Assembly: GCA_035624865.1 (NCBI GenBank)
Contig: DASPQS010000016.1
Location: 1-14,634 of the forward strand
Reading direction: 5' to 3'
Length of the DNA stretch: 14,634 nt
DNA from: JASHZA01 sp035624865
GTDB taxonomy: Bacteria; Desulfobacterota; Binatia; Binatales; Binataceae
This document shows positions 1 through 7,690 of this stretch, piece by piece. The first letter of the stretch is position 1, and every line of letters starts with the position of its first letter. The notes under the pieces are model-generated. The model saw only the letters and a program-made list of their open reading frames with translations. It did not search any database and was not told where the DNA came from. Made by a program: the position numbers and the translations under genes.

Positions 1-492
1 GGTGGAGATGTGCGGATGGGTCCGCGGATCGAGGTCCGGGTTCACGCGGAGGCTGACCGGTGCCTGGATTCCGAGTCGGCGGGCGACTTCGCTCACGCGA
101 TGAAGCTCCGGGCGCGACTCGACATTGATCATGAGGATGCCGGCCTTGAGTGCGGCCTCGATCTCCGCGTCAGTCTTGCCCACGCCGGAAAACACGATCT
201 TGCGCGGATCGGCGCCGGTGCGCAGGCAGCGCATCAGTTCGCCGACCGAGACGATATCGAAGCCTGCGCCCATGTCGCCGAAGAGCTTGAGCACACTCAG
301 GTTCGACAGTGCCTTCATCGCGAAGCAGATCAGGGTGTCGCTGCCCTTGAAGGCGTCGCTCAGAACCCTGAAATGGCGGCGCAGCGTGCGAGCGCTGTAA
401 ACGTAGAGGGGAGTGCCGAGAGCTTCGGCGAGCTGGTCGGTGGCGACGTCTTCGGCGAAGAGCCGATTGTCCTTGTAAGTAAAATAATTCAT
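1..492 (-). CDS. lysA: Diaminopimelate decarboxylase, N-terminal 164 residues (cut by window edge)
   Basis: PLP-dependent decarboxylase converting meso-diaminopimelate to L-lysine, the last step of lysine synthesis. The translation begins MNYFTYKDNRLFAEDV, matching the usual start of the family, followed by GTPLYVYS (about residues 26-33) and the PLP-lysine region CFAMKALSN with the presumed Schiff-base lysine at residue 60. GAGFDIVSVGEL and KIVFSGVGKT of the alanine-racemase-like barrel follow. The ATG at 492 is chosen by homology; no good Shine-Dalgarno sequence precedes it. The usual KANSN core reads KALSN here. The gene is last in the visible minus-strand series and follows the lipoprotein gene by 155 nt. 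The C-terminal sheet domain lies outside the window. Identification is confident; the missing part cannot be judged. Confidence 0.95.
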   Translation of the reverse strand, partial: MNYFTYKDNRLFAEDVATDQLAEALGTPLYVYSARTLRRHFRVLSDAFKGSDTLICFAMKALSNLSVLKLFGDMGAGFDIVSVGELMRCLRTGADPRKIVFSGVGKTDAEIEAALKAGILMINVESRPELHRVSEVARRLGIQAPVSLRVNPDLDPRTHPHIST

Positions 493-647
493 CGGTTTAT
501 CTGTTAAATCCCGGGTGGCCCGGCTGCCGCGGGCGATCAGGTTCTGCGTCGGGCCCAAAGGCTTCCAGCAGTGACGCTGCTTTTTATCACAGGCGGCGGT
601 GGCGCAAAAAGGGGCGCCCGTCGGCTCGCCGGCTGGTTCGCATCCAT
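493..647. other. Intergenic region between lipoprotein gene and lysA with small hairpins
   Basis: This 155-nt gap contains no convincing ORF or RNA gene. A short inverted repeat CCGGG-TGG-CCCGG at 511-523 lies about 18 nt upstream of the lysA start. Another, AGCAG-TGACG-CTGCT at 567-581, is followed on the plus strand by a T run (581-585). That makes it terminator-like only for plus-strand (antisense) transcripts; on the minus strand the A/T run is on the wrong side. I looked for a lysine riboswitch and saw no recognisable core. A lysA promoter could be here, but no clear -35/-10 pair is visible. Confidence 0.35.
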
Positions 648-1157
648 CTAAGGTGAATCCGGCGGCGGAGCCGAGCCTGGAAGGCTAAAATTCTCGGGGT
701 TGGGCGGCGCAGCGGGCTTGACTCTAGTGAATTCCACCTCGTTGGAGGGTTCGCTGATATATCCGTCGACGGTCTTGGCGACAATCTGATAGCGGTAGCG
801 GCTATTCGGGGTGGTCTCGCCGTCAACGTAACTGAACTCGTGCTCGACCGAGAAGCGCTCCCTGTCGGTCACCGGGAGCTCGACCAGCGGATCCATCTTC
901 CCGGGGGCGGTCCCGCGAAGAATCACAAAACTTCCCAGATCACGCATCAGATGACCGCCCACGTAATGGGTCGGGCGGTCCCACGAGAGCTTGATACCGG
1001 CAGGGTCGGGAGATGCGCGCAGATCCCGGATTTGCTCGGGGCGTACCAGTTCGGGCGCCACTGGAGCACTCTTGACCCCGCATGCCGAAATCCACGCCGC
1101 CAGGGCGATAGCCATTAAACCGGATTTTCTCCACCGCATCGTCGCTGTCATCCTCAT
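648..1157 (-). CDS. Lipoprotein with one fibronectin type III-like domain
   Basis: A 169-residue secreted lipoprotein of unknown function. The N-terminus has basic residues, a hydrophobic stretch (about 13-22) and a lipobox ISAC with the lipidated Cys at residue 26. Gly at +2 gives no inner-membrane retention signal, so an outer-membrane location is likely. The start of the mature protein, CGVKSAPVAPE, resembles the CGxKxP start of the small LptM/YifL-type lipoproteins often found between argH and lysA. Residues about 38-145 look like a fibronectin type III domain (LSWDRP, YRYQIVAKTVDGYISEPSNEVEF), and a Pro-rich tail follows. The ATG overlaps the argH TGA (ATGA, 4 nt), indicating translational coupling. 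Met3 and Met7 are alternative starts. The lipoprotein call is strong; the fold is inferred from pattern and the function is unknown. Confidence 0.82.
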   Translation of the reverse strand: MRMTATMRWRKSGLMAIALAAWISACGVKSAPVAPELVRPEQIRDLRASPDPAGIKLSWDRPTHYVGGHLMRDLGSFVILRGTAPGKMDPLVELPVTDRERFSVEHEFSYVDGETTPNSRYRYQIVAKTVDGYISEPSNEVEFTRVKPAAPPNPENFSLPGSAPPPDSP

Positions 1158-2587
1158 CGCCGCCCAAGCTTCCTGAGCCGCCGCCGCACCGTGGCTGGGG
1201 CCGGTCCGCCGACTATTTTACGCGCCCGAATCGAGTTTTCCGGAGTAAGCATCGCGGCGGCATCGCGACCGAACACCGGCGAGTAGCGGCGCAATTCACT
1301 CAGATCGAGATCGCCAATCGATCGGCCCGCACTGGAAGTATCGCGCACCAGCGATCCCACGGCTTCGTGCGCCTCGCGAAACGGCACCCCGCGGGCAACC
1401 AGATACTCGGCGAGGTCGGTAGCGAGGGCGAACCCGCCCGCCGCCGCCCGCATCGCCGCGCGATTGAAAGCGATTCGCGGCCACAGTTTTGCGAGCAAGC
1501 CGAGCACGGGCTTGATCGTATCGAGCGCGTCGAACACGCGTTCCTTGTCTTCCTGGAGATCGGAATTATAGGCGAGTGGCAGTCCCTTGATCACCGTGAG
1601 CAACGCGACCAGATCCCCGACGACGCGCCCGCTCTTGCCGCGAATCAGCTCGAGCAGGTCGGGATTCTTTTTCTGCGGCATCATGGAACTGCCGGTGGAG
1701 AATTCGTCTGGCAATTCGGCAAAGCCGAACTCGGTGCTGCTCCACAGGATGATTTCCTCGGCCATGCGCGACAGATGAACCATGAGGATCGCCGCGGCAG
1801 CGAGAAAATCCAGTGCGAAATCGCGATCCGACACCGCGTCGACACTGTTCTCGGCGATTTGCCGGAACCCGAGGTCGCGCGCGACCATTCGGCGATCGAT
1901 CGGCAGCGTCGTCGCCGCCAGCGCGCCGGCCCCAAGTGGCATCACGTCCGTGCGCACGCGCGCCTGATCGAAGCGTTCGAGATCGCGCTCGAGCATCTCG
2001 GCGTAGGCGAGAACATGATGCGCCAGCGAGATCGGCTGGGCGCGCTGGAGATGGGTGTAACCGGGCATCACGGTCTCGACGTTGCGGCGGGCGACACCGA
2101 GCAGCGCCCGCCGCAGCGCGCGCACCAGGCCCATCACCTCGCGGATTTCGTCGCGAAGGTGGAGCCGGAAATCCAGCGCCACCTGATCGTTGCGCGAGCG
2201 CGCCGTATGGAGCTTGCGGCCGGCCGCGCCGATTTTTTCAGTCAGCCGCCGCTCGACGGCAAGATGAATATCTTCGTCGGCGAGGTTGAAGCGAAAGCGT
2301 CCGCCACTGATTTCGCGCTCGATCTCGCCGAGTCCTGCGACGATGAGGCGCAGCTCGCGCGCATTCAGCAGTCCTACCCTCGCCAACATCCGCGCGTGCG
2401 CGATCGATCCCCGGATATCGTGGCGATAAAGGCGGCGATCAAAAGGGAGCGAGGCGCTGAAGGCCTCGACCTCGGGCAAGCGCGGGCGTTTGAAACGGCC
2501 GCGGATCAGGCTCGCCGCGGATTGTGCCGGGGCGGGCGCTTGGGTCTTGCCGCGGTGCTGCGCCGCGGTGTGTCGGCGCAGTCTCAT
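1154..2587 (-). CDS. argH: Argininosuccinate lyase
   Basis: Cleaves argininosuccinate to arginine and fumarate, the final step of arginine synthesis; a cytosolic homotetramer in the family. Visible motifs are FDRRLYRHDIRGSIAHARML (about 49-68), TARSRNDQ (128-135), GYTHLQRAQP with the conserved His at 179, and the fumarate-lyase signature GSSMMPQKKNP (299-309), whose flexible loop carries the catalytic Ser. At 477 residues it is slightly longer than the common 455-470 because of a basic, Ala/Gln-rich N-terminal extension of about 25 residues. The usual LWGGRF block reads LIRGRF, without Trp. No in-frame ATG, GTG or TTG lies between the ATG at 2587 and the conserved core, so that start is kept, although no good Shine-Dalgarno precedes it. 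The stop overlaps the lipoprotein start. Confidence 0.97.
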   Translation of the reverse strand: MRLRRHTAAQHRGKTQAPAPAQSAASLIRGRFKRPRLPEVEAFSASLPFDRRLYRHDIRGSIAHARMLARVGLLNARELRLIVAGLGEIEREISGGRFRFNLADEDIHLAVERRLTEKIGAAGRKLHTARSRNDQVALDFRLHLRDEIREVMGLVRALRRALLGVARRNVETVMPGYTHLQRAQPISLAHHVLAYAEMLERDLERFDQARVRTDVMPLGAGALAATTLPIDRRMVARDLGFRQIAENSVDAVSDRDFALDFLAAAAILMVHLSRMAEEIILWSSTEFGFAELPDEFSTGSSMMPQKKNPDLLELIRGKSGRVVGDLVALLTVIKGLPLAYNSDLQEDKERVFDALDTIKPVLGLLAKLWPRIAFNRAAMRAAAGGFALATDLAEYLVARGVPFREAHEAVGSLVRDTSSAGRSIGDLDLSELRRYSPVFGRDAAAMLTPENSIRARKIVGGPAPATVRRRLRKLGRR

Positions 2588-2601
2588 GCCGGGACTGAAG
2601 A

Positions 2602-2622
2602 GGTGGCGGCCAAGCCGCCGCC
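2602..2622 (-). promoter_or_regulatory. GC-rich hairpin just upstream of argH
   Basis: On the minus strand GGCGGCGGC-TTG-GCCGCCACC can form a stem of eight pairs with one C/A mismatch and a 3-nt loop. It ends 14 nt before the argH ATG, in the spot normally occupied by a ribosome-binding site, and no Shine-Dalgarno is apparent between it and the ATG. It is not followed by a T run, so it is not a typical intrinsic terminator. It might affect argH translation or mRNA processing; this is inference. Confidence 0.4.
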
Positions 2623-2654
2623 GCGAGCGTTCGCGCGTTCCATGCCCCCGAGGT

Positions 2655-2831
2655 TCAGCGCGCGGGCGCCGTCCGGCACACGCATCCGCGCGCCGCGCAG
2701 GTCTGCACGCCGTTGGGATGCGCCACGTGGACGTCCATTTTGTGGCCGCAACGTGGACAACCGCCGTTGCGTGCGCGCGGCACCAGCTTGGGGGCTGGCC
2801 GTGGCGGTCTGAATTGGATCACCTTGCCCAA
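2655..2831 (-). CDS. Small zinc-ribbon-like protein inside the arginine operon
   Basis: A 58-codon ORF in the gap between argG and argH. It starts at TTG 2831 and ends at TGA 2655. A perfect AAGGAG Shine-Dalgarno (2845-2840) overlaps the argG TAA and lies 8 nt upstream of the TTG. The product has a Pro/Arg-rich start (VIQFRPPRPAPK) followed by CPRCG (Cys 25 and 28) and a second Cys group at 45, 50 and 52 (CAARGCVC), the spacing expected of a zinc ribbon. I do not recognise the family. The position gives strict co-transcription with argG and argH. Support comes from the Shine-Dalgarno, the paired Cys clusters and the neat fit to the gap; against it are the short length and rare start codon. 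An alternative GTG start at 2822 has no suitable Shine-Dalgarno. Confidence 0.6.
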   Translation of the reverse strand: MGKVIQFRPPRPAPKLVPRARNGGCPRCGHKMDVHVAHPNGVQTCAARGCVCRTAPAR

Positions 2832-2847
2832 GGAGATAACTCCTTAG
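2828..2847 (-). promoter_or_regulatory. Shine-Dalgarno-sequestering hairpin at the argG/small-ORF junction
   Basis: On the minus strand AAGGAG (2845-2840), loop TTAT and CTCCTT (2835-2830) form a perfect 6-bp stem, extendable by a U-G and a C-G pair to 8. One arm is the Shine-Dalgarno of the small zinc-ribbon ORF and includes part of the argG TAA. The other arm is an anti-Shine-Dalgarno reaching the first two bases of the TTG start. A ribosome terminating at argG would melt it, so it probably enforces translational coupling. The structure is seen in sequence; the role is inferred. Confidence 0.55.
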
Positions 2848-4079
2848 TCCTTCCGTCTGCGGTTCTCATCAGCTGCGACCCGCGCCAGCGCTCGCAGCCG
2901 CAACGCGCCGAGCCGGATGAAACCCTCGGCATCGGCCTGGCGGTAGCCTCCAGCGGCCTCGAAACTCGCGATCGCCGGATCGTAGAGCGAATTGTCCGAC
3001 TTCCGACCAGCTATCCAAACTCCGCCCTTGTAGAGCTTGAGCCGCGCGACTCCGCTCACATTCTTCTGCGTATCGTCGACTAAAGCTTGCAGTGCCTCGC
3101 GCTCGGGCGCGAACCAATGACCGTTGTAAACCATCTCGGCGTAGCGCGGAATCACCCCGTCCCGCAGATGCATCACTTCGCGATCCAGGGTAAGTTGCTC
3201 CACTGCGCGATGGGCGTGCAGGAGGATGGTCATCCCCGGACTTTCGTAGACGCCGCGGGACTTGATTCCGACGTAGCGGTTCTCGACCAAGTCGACGCGG
3301 CCGACTCCGTGGCGGCCTCCGATTTCGTTGGCGCGTTCGATAAGCCGGGCCGGCCCGAGCCTTTCGCTGTTGATAGCAACCGGATCACCGCCCGCGAATT
3401 CGATCTCGACGTATTCGGGCTTATCGGGTGCGCTCTCGGGCGCGACGGTCAGCTTGAACATGTCGCCGTAGGGTTCGCGCCAAGGATCTTCGAGGATGCC
3501 CCCTTCGTAACTGACGTGGACGAGATTGCGGTCGGTCGAGTACGGCTTCTCGGCGGTGACAGGGACAGGAATTTTCTTTTCGATGGCGTAGGCGAGCATG
3601 TCGGCGCGGCCCGCAAAAGGCCAGTCCGGATGGCGCCATGGAGCGATCACGGTCAGGTCGGGTGCGAGACGGGCGAAGGTCAGCTCGAAGCGCACCTGAT
3701 CGTTGCCTTTGCCGGTAGCCCCGTGGGCGACGGCGTTGGCGCCCTCCTTGCGGGCGATCTCAACCTGCCTGCGGGCGATCACGGGGCGCGCGATCGAGGT
3801 CCCCAACAAGTAATAGCTCTCGTAGACGGCGTTCGCCCGCATCATCGGAAAGATGAATTCGCGGGCAAATTCCTCGCGCAGGTCTTCGACATAAAGCTTG
3901 CTGGCGCCGGTCCGCAGTGCCTTTTCCTCGAGCCCCGCGGTCTCGTCTCCCTGCCCGACGTCGGCGCAGTAGGCTATGACCTCGCACTCGTAATAGTCCT
4001 TGATCCACCGCAGGATTACCGAGGTATCGAGGCCACCGGAATAGGCCAGGACGAGCTTGTCGATCCGCTGTTTGCTCAT
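2844..4079 (-). CDS. argG: Argininosuccinate synthase
   Basis: Joins citrulline and aspartate using ATP to give argininosuccinate, the penultimate step of arginine synthesis. The N-terminal adenine-nucleotide-hydrolase fold shows the PP-loop AYSGGLDTS at residues 12-20. The substrate-binding region contains HGATGKGNDQVRFEL (118-132), and PYSTDRNLVHVSYEGG with LEDPW (about 178-199) follows. The common NLW of this last block reads NLV. The length, 411 residues, is normal for the family. The ATG at 4079 shares one base with the argF stop (TGATG), so argF and argG are translationally coupled. Downstream, the TAA lies inside the Shine-Dalgarno hairpin of the small zinc-ribbon ORF. No frameshift is seen. 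Confidence 0.98.
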   Translation of the reverse strand: MSKQRIDKLVLAYSGGLDTSVILRWIKDYYECEVIAYCADVGQGDETAGLEEKALRTGASKLYVEDLREEFAREFIFPMMRANAVYESYYLLGTSIARPVIARRQVEIARKEGANAVAHGATGKGNDQVRFELTFARLAPDLTVIAPWRHPDWPFAGRADMLAYAIEKKIPVPVTAEKPYSTDRNLVHVSYEGGILEDPWREPYGDMFKLTVAPESAPDKPEYVEIEFAGGDPVAINSERLGPARLIERANEIGGRHGVGRVDLVENRYVGIKSRGVYESPGMTILLHAHRAVEQLTLDREVMHLRDGVIPRYAEMVYNGHWFAPEREALQALVDDTQKNVSGVARLKLYKGGVWIAGRKSDNSLYDPAIASFEAAGGYRQADAEGFIRLGALRLRALARVAADENRRRKD

Positions 4080-5026
4080 CAGAAATCGTTGCTGACGGAG
4101 CCCTGATGGCTCAGAATCTCAGGCCGCATCAGCCAAAGCATCACTGCCTTTTGGGCGTGGAGGCGGTTCTCCGCCTGCTCGAGCACGACCGATTGGGGCC
4201 CGTCGATCACCTCATCGGTGATCTCCTGCCCGCGATGGGCAGGCAAACAATGCATCACGACGGCACCTGGCTTGGCATGTCCGAGCAAGGCGGAATTGAC
4301 CTGAAAATCCTTGAAGTCGCGCTGGCGAATTGCGGCTTCGCGCTCCTGCCCCATCGAAGTCCAGGTATCGGTGTAGACCGCATCGGCGTCGCTGACCGCG
4401 GCCACGGGATCGTTGGTAAGCATCCCGTTTTTCTCCTGACGCAGACGAGCCACGAAACCCTTGTCGGGCTCGTAGCCTGCGGGGCAGGCGACGCGCAGGT
4501 CGAAGTGGATCATGGCGGCGGCCTCGATCCAGCTCTGGGCCAGGTTGAAGCCGTCACCGACATAAGCGATCTTGAGCGTGCGCAAGTTGCCGTAGCGCTC
4601 ACGCAGCGTCATAAGATCGGCTAGCAATTGGCACGGATGGAGCAGATCGGTAAGGCCGTTGATCACCGGCACCGAGGATTCGCGCGCGAGCTCCAGGCAT
4701 GTAGCGTGCGAAAAGGTACGGATCATGATGAGATCGACCCAGCGCGAGACGTTGCGGGCAACGTCCTTGACCGATTCTCGCTCTCCGATACCGATATCTT
4801 GTGGCGCCAGATAGATCGCATGGCCGCCCATTTGCGCCATGCCGGTCTCGAAGGTCAGCCGCGTGCGCAGCGACGGCTTCTGGAAGATCATCGCGAGCGT
4901 TCTGCCGCGCAGGTAAGGATGTTCGAGCCCGGTCTTGAGTTCGGCCTTGAGCCTCGCCGCGAGGCGCAGCAGTCCGTCAAGTTCCGAAGCGGTAAGTGAA
5001 CCGAGGTCGAGAAAATCGCGTTTCAT
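4079..5026 (-). CDS. argF: Ornithine carbamoyltransferase
   Basis: Transfers the carbamoyl group from carbamoyl phosphate to ornithine, making citrulline; family members are cytosolic trimers. Visible motifs are the carbamoyl-phosphate loop FQKPSLRTR (48-56, the SLRTR form of SxRTR), HPCQ (130-133), the ornithine-binding SMG loop in DTWTSMGQE (about 220-228) and HCLPAHRGQE (259-268) with the reactive Cys. The usual VGDGNN motif reads VGDGFN (156-161); the second Asn is kept. The length of 315 residues is typical. SMG and HCLP exclude aspartate transcarbamylase. It starts 48 nt after the argD stop with only a weak Shine-Dalgarno, and its TGA overlaps the argG start by one base. Confidence 0.97.
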   Translation of the reverse strand: MKRDFLDLGSLTASELDGLLRLAARLKAELKTGLEHPYLRGRTLAMIFQKPSLRTRLTFETGMAQMGGHAIYLAPQDIGIGERESVKDVARNVSRWVDLIMIRTFSHATCLELARESSVPVINGLTDLLHPCQLLADLMTLRERYGNLRTLKIAYVGDGFNLAQSWIEAAAMIHFDLRVACPAGYEPDKGFVARLRQEKNGMLTNDPVAAVSDADAVYTDTWTSMGQEREAAIRQRDFKDFQVNSALLGHAKPGAVVMHCLPAHRGQEITDEVIDGPQSVVLEQAENRLHAQKAVMLWLMRPEILSHQGSVSNDF

Positions 5027-5074
5027 CCGCCGCCTGCTTGACCACTTATACTACCTGATTTTCGGCGGTGATCA

Positions 5075-6265
<1,191 letters not shown>

Positions 6266-6557
6266 GGCAATTCCCTTTCGTTAAGCGCTCTCTATAGCGA
6301 AAGCGCCTCGCATCAGTCTGGCCCTGCGAACTTCGTTCGCACGCGACGGCTCTTCCCGGGCGGGCAGGCTTCGTGCGACCGGGGACGCACCCCCGGCCCG
6401 CCGGCGAGCCAGGATTCTTCACTCCGCACGCTCAGCTCGGAAAGACTCGATGCATCTCCCTAATCTGTGGTCCCGAGCGCAGCGAAGAATCTCATCCGCG
6501 TCCCCGGAGCGCTTATCAGGTTCGCGAAGCTTCCATCGTCAGATAATCAATAGTGCC
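6266..6557. other. argB-argD intergenic region (292 nt)
   Basis: The longest non-coding stretch in the window, and I see no convincing gene in it. The half near argD holds its Shine-Dalgarno. The middle (about 6355-6491) is filled with nested inverted repeats, described in a separate entry. No T-run-backed intrinsic terminator and no clear sigma-70 promoter could be identified by eye, so whether argD is read from argB or from a promoter here is open. Confidence 0.5.
6355..6491. repeat. Nested inverted repeats, REP/MITE-like element candidate
   Basis: There are three sets of paired arms. First, CCCGGGCGGGC (6355-6365) pairs imperfectly with GGCCCGCCGG (6395-6404). Second, CCGGGG (6379-6384) pairs perfectly with CCCCGG (6391-6396) around a 6-nt loop. 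Third, GATTCTTC (6413-6420) pairs with GAAGAATC (6484-6491), continuing with GCTCAGCTCGG (6430-6440) against CCGAGCGCAGC (6473-6483), 9 of 11 matching after a 9-nt bulge. The arm CCGAGCGCAGCGAAGAATCTC resembles dispersed GAGCGAAGCGAAGAATCTC-type palindromes I recall from many soil-bacterial intergenic regions. Only one copy is in this window, so calling it a dispersed repeat is inference. Confidence 0.5.
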
Positions 6558-7490
6558 TCATCGCACAAGCGCTCGCGAATCCGTTTCGCGATTCTTGCGA
6601 GACCGCGGGGCGCGGGCGGCACGGTTAACCACCTCGGTGCCGACACCCGCGTCGGTGAAAACCTCGAGCAGCAGTGCGTGGCGGACTCGGCCGTCGATCA
6701 CGTGAGCGGCGCCGACGCCCGCACCGAGTGCCTCGATGCAGCATTCGACCTTCGGGATCATCCCTTCGCTGATCGAACCGCTGGCGATCATTTTCTTTGC
6801 GCGAGGGGCTTCGAGAACGGAAAGCAGCCTGCCGCCTTCGTCCTTCACCCCTTCAACGTCGGTAAGCAGAATCAGCTTGGCGGCTTTGATAGCAGCCGCG
6901 ATCTGGCCGGCGGCGATATCGGCGTTGATATTGTAGGTCTGACCGTCGCGTCCGTGACCGACCGGTGCAATCACCGGAATGAACCCGGCGTCCTGAAGCG
7001 TAATGAGCACAGCGGGGTTGACCTCGGCGACCTCGCCGACCAAGCCGATATCCACCGGCGCGGACTTGCCGCTCTCGTCCTTGATTAGAAGCTTGTGTGC
7101 GACCAGAAAATCGCCGTCCTTGCCGGAAATTCCGACGGCGCGGCCGCCCTGGCGCGATATAAGCGCGGTAATTTCCTTGTTGAGCTTCTGCAGGACCATT
7201 TCGACCGCTTCCATGGTGGCTTCGTCGGTCACGCGCATCCCGCGCACGAAGCGCGACTTGAGTCCGAGCTTGTCGATCAATTGATTGATTTGCGGGCCGC
7301 CACCGTGCACGACGACCGGCTTGATGCCGACGGCTTCGAGAAGCACGACATCCTGCGCGAAGCTCTCGCGCAGTTGCGGGTCGAGCATCGCGTGCCCGCC
7401 ATACTTGATAACGAAGGTATTCCCGCGAAAGCGCCGGATGTAGGGTAGGGCCTCGGCCAACATCTGGGCTCGTTCGATCAGATCCTGCAA
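6558..7490 (-). CDS. argB: N-acetylglutamate kinase
   Basis: Phosphorylates N-acetylglutamate, the second and often controlling step of arginine synthesis. Visible motifs are VIKYGGHAM (27-35, phosphate binding), VHGGGPQI (61-68, glycine-rich substrate loop), NINAD (187-191) and GMIPKV (243-248). The N-terminal helix with EALPYIRRFRG (13-23) and the C-terminal HALLLEVFTDAGVGTEV (271-287) are features of arginine-inhibited hexameric enzymes, so feedback control by arginine is likely. Start choice: TTG at 7490 with a GGAG Shine-Dalgarno (7501-7498) spaced 7 nt; the next ATG is codon 10, just inside the conserved N-helix. About 23 Arg-rich residues follow the usual end of the family, giving 310 residues in total. 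This is the first arginine gene in the series, 200 nt after hslU. Confidence 0.96.
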   Translation of the reverse strand: MQDLIERAQMLAEALPYIRRFRGNTFVIKYGGHAMLDPQLRESFAQDVVLLEAVGIKPVVVHGGGPQINQLIDKLGLKSRFVRGMRVTDEATMEAVEMVLQKLNKEITALISRQGGRAVGISGKDGDFLVAHKLLIKDESGKSAPVDIGLVGEVAEVNPAVLITLQDAGFIPVIAPVGHGRDGQTYNINADIAAGQIAAAIKAAKLILLTDVEGVKDEGGRLLSVLEAPRAKKMIASGSISEGMIPKVECCIEALGAGVGAAHVIDGRVRHALLLEVFTDAGVGTEVVNRAARAPRSRKNRETDSRALVR

Positions 7491-7690
7491 CGGCTTGCTC
7501 CGATTGGTTTTCCCGACAATTGATTCGAATCGACCGGTGTGGCCGGCCCAATTCGCGTCAGGTCGGGCCGATCCGGACGGCTACAAAATGCGCGCACTCG
7601 AGCCCGCGCGCAATCCCTGCGGAAGTTCTCCCTCGATCATACAAGCTGGAGAAGCAGCGAAGGGGGCATCTGACAATCCGGGACCGCCGT
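7491..7690 (-). promoter_or_regulatory. hslU-argB intergenic region with palindrome; possible arg promoter region
   Basis: This 200-nt gap has no convincing gene. On the minus strand TATGAT at 7641-7636 is a fair -10 hexamer, but no matching -35 is visible. A perfect 10-bp palindrome GATTCGAATC (7522-7531), abutting CAATTG (7517-7522), lies about 32-41 nt before the argB TTG and could be an operator. It is not a good match to the ArgR box as I know it. A promoter is plausible because this is where arginine genes begin after hslU, but that is inference. Confidence 0.3.

Noticed and set aside
567..585. Hairpin plus T run as an intrinsic terminator
   Set aside because: The T run follows the stem only on the plus strand, where no gene lies upstream, and the stem is just 5 bp. 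It is not a terminator for the minus-strand genes.
1367..2812. 481-residue open frame on the plus strand opposite argH
   Set aside because: It is antisense to a complete ArgH with all family motifs. Long antisense open frames are expected at this GC content, and the translation shows no recognisable motifs.
3087..4106. 339-residue open frame opposite argG
   Set aside because: It mirrors the argG codon pattern; the minus-strand ArgG is clear and the plus-strand product resembles no protein I know.
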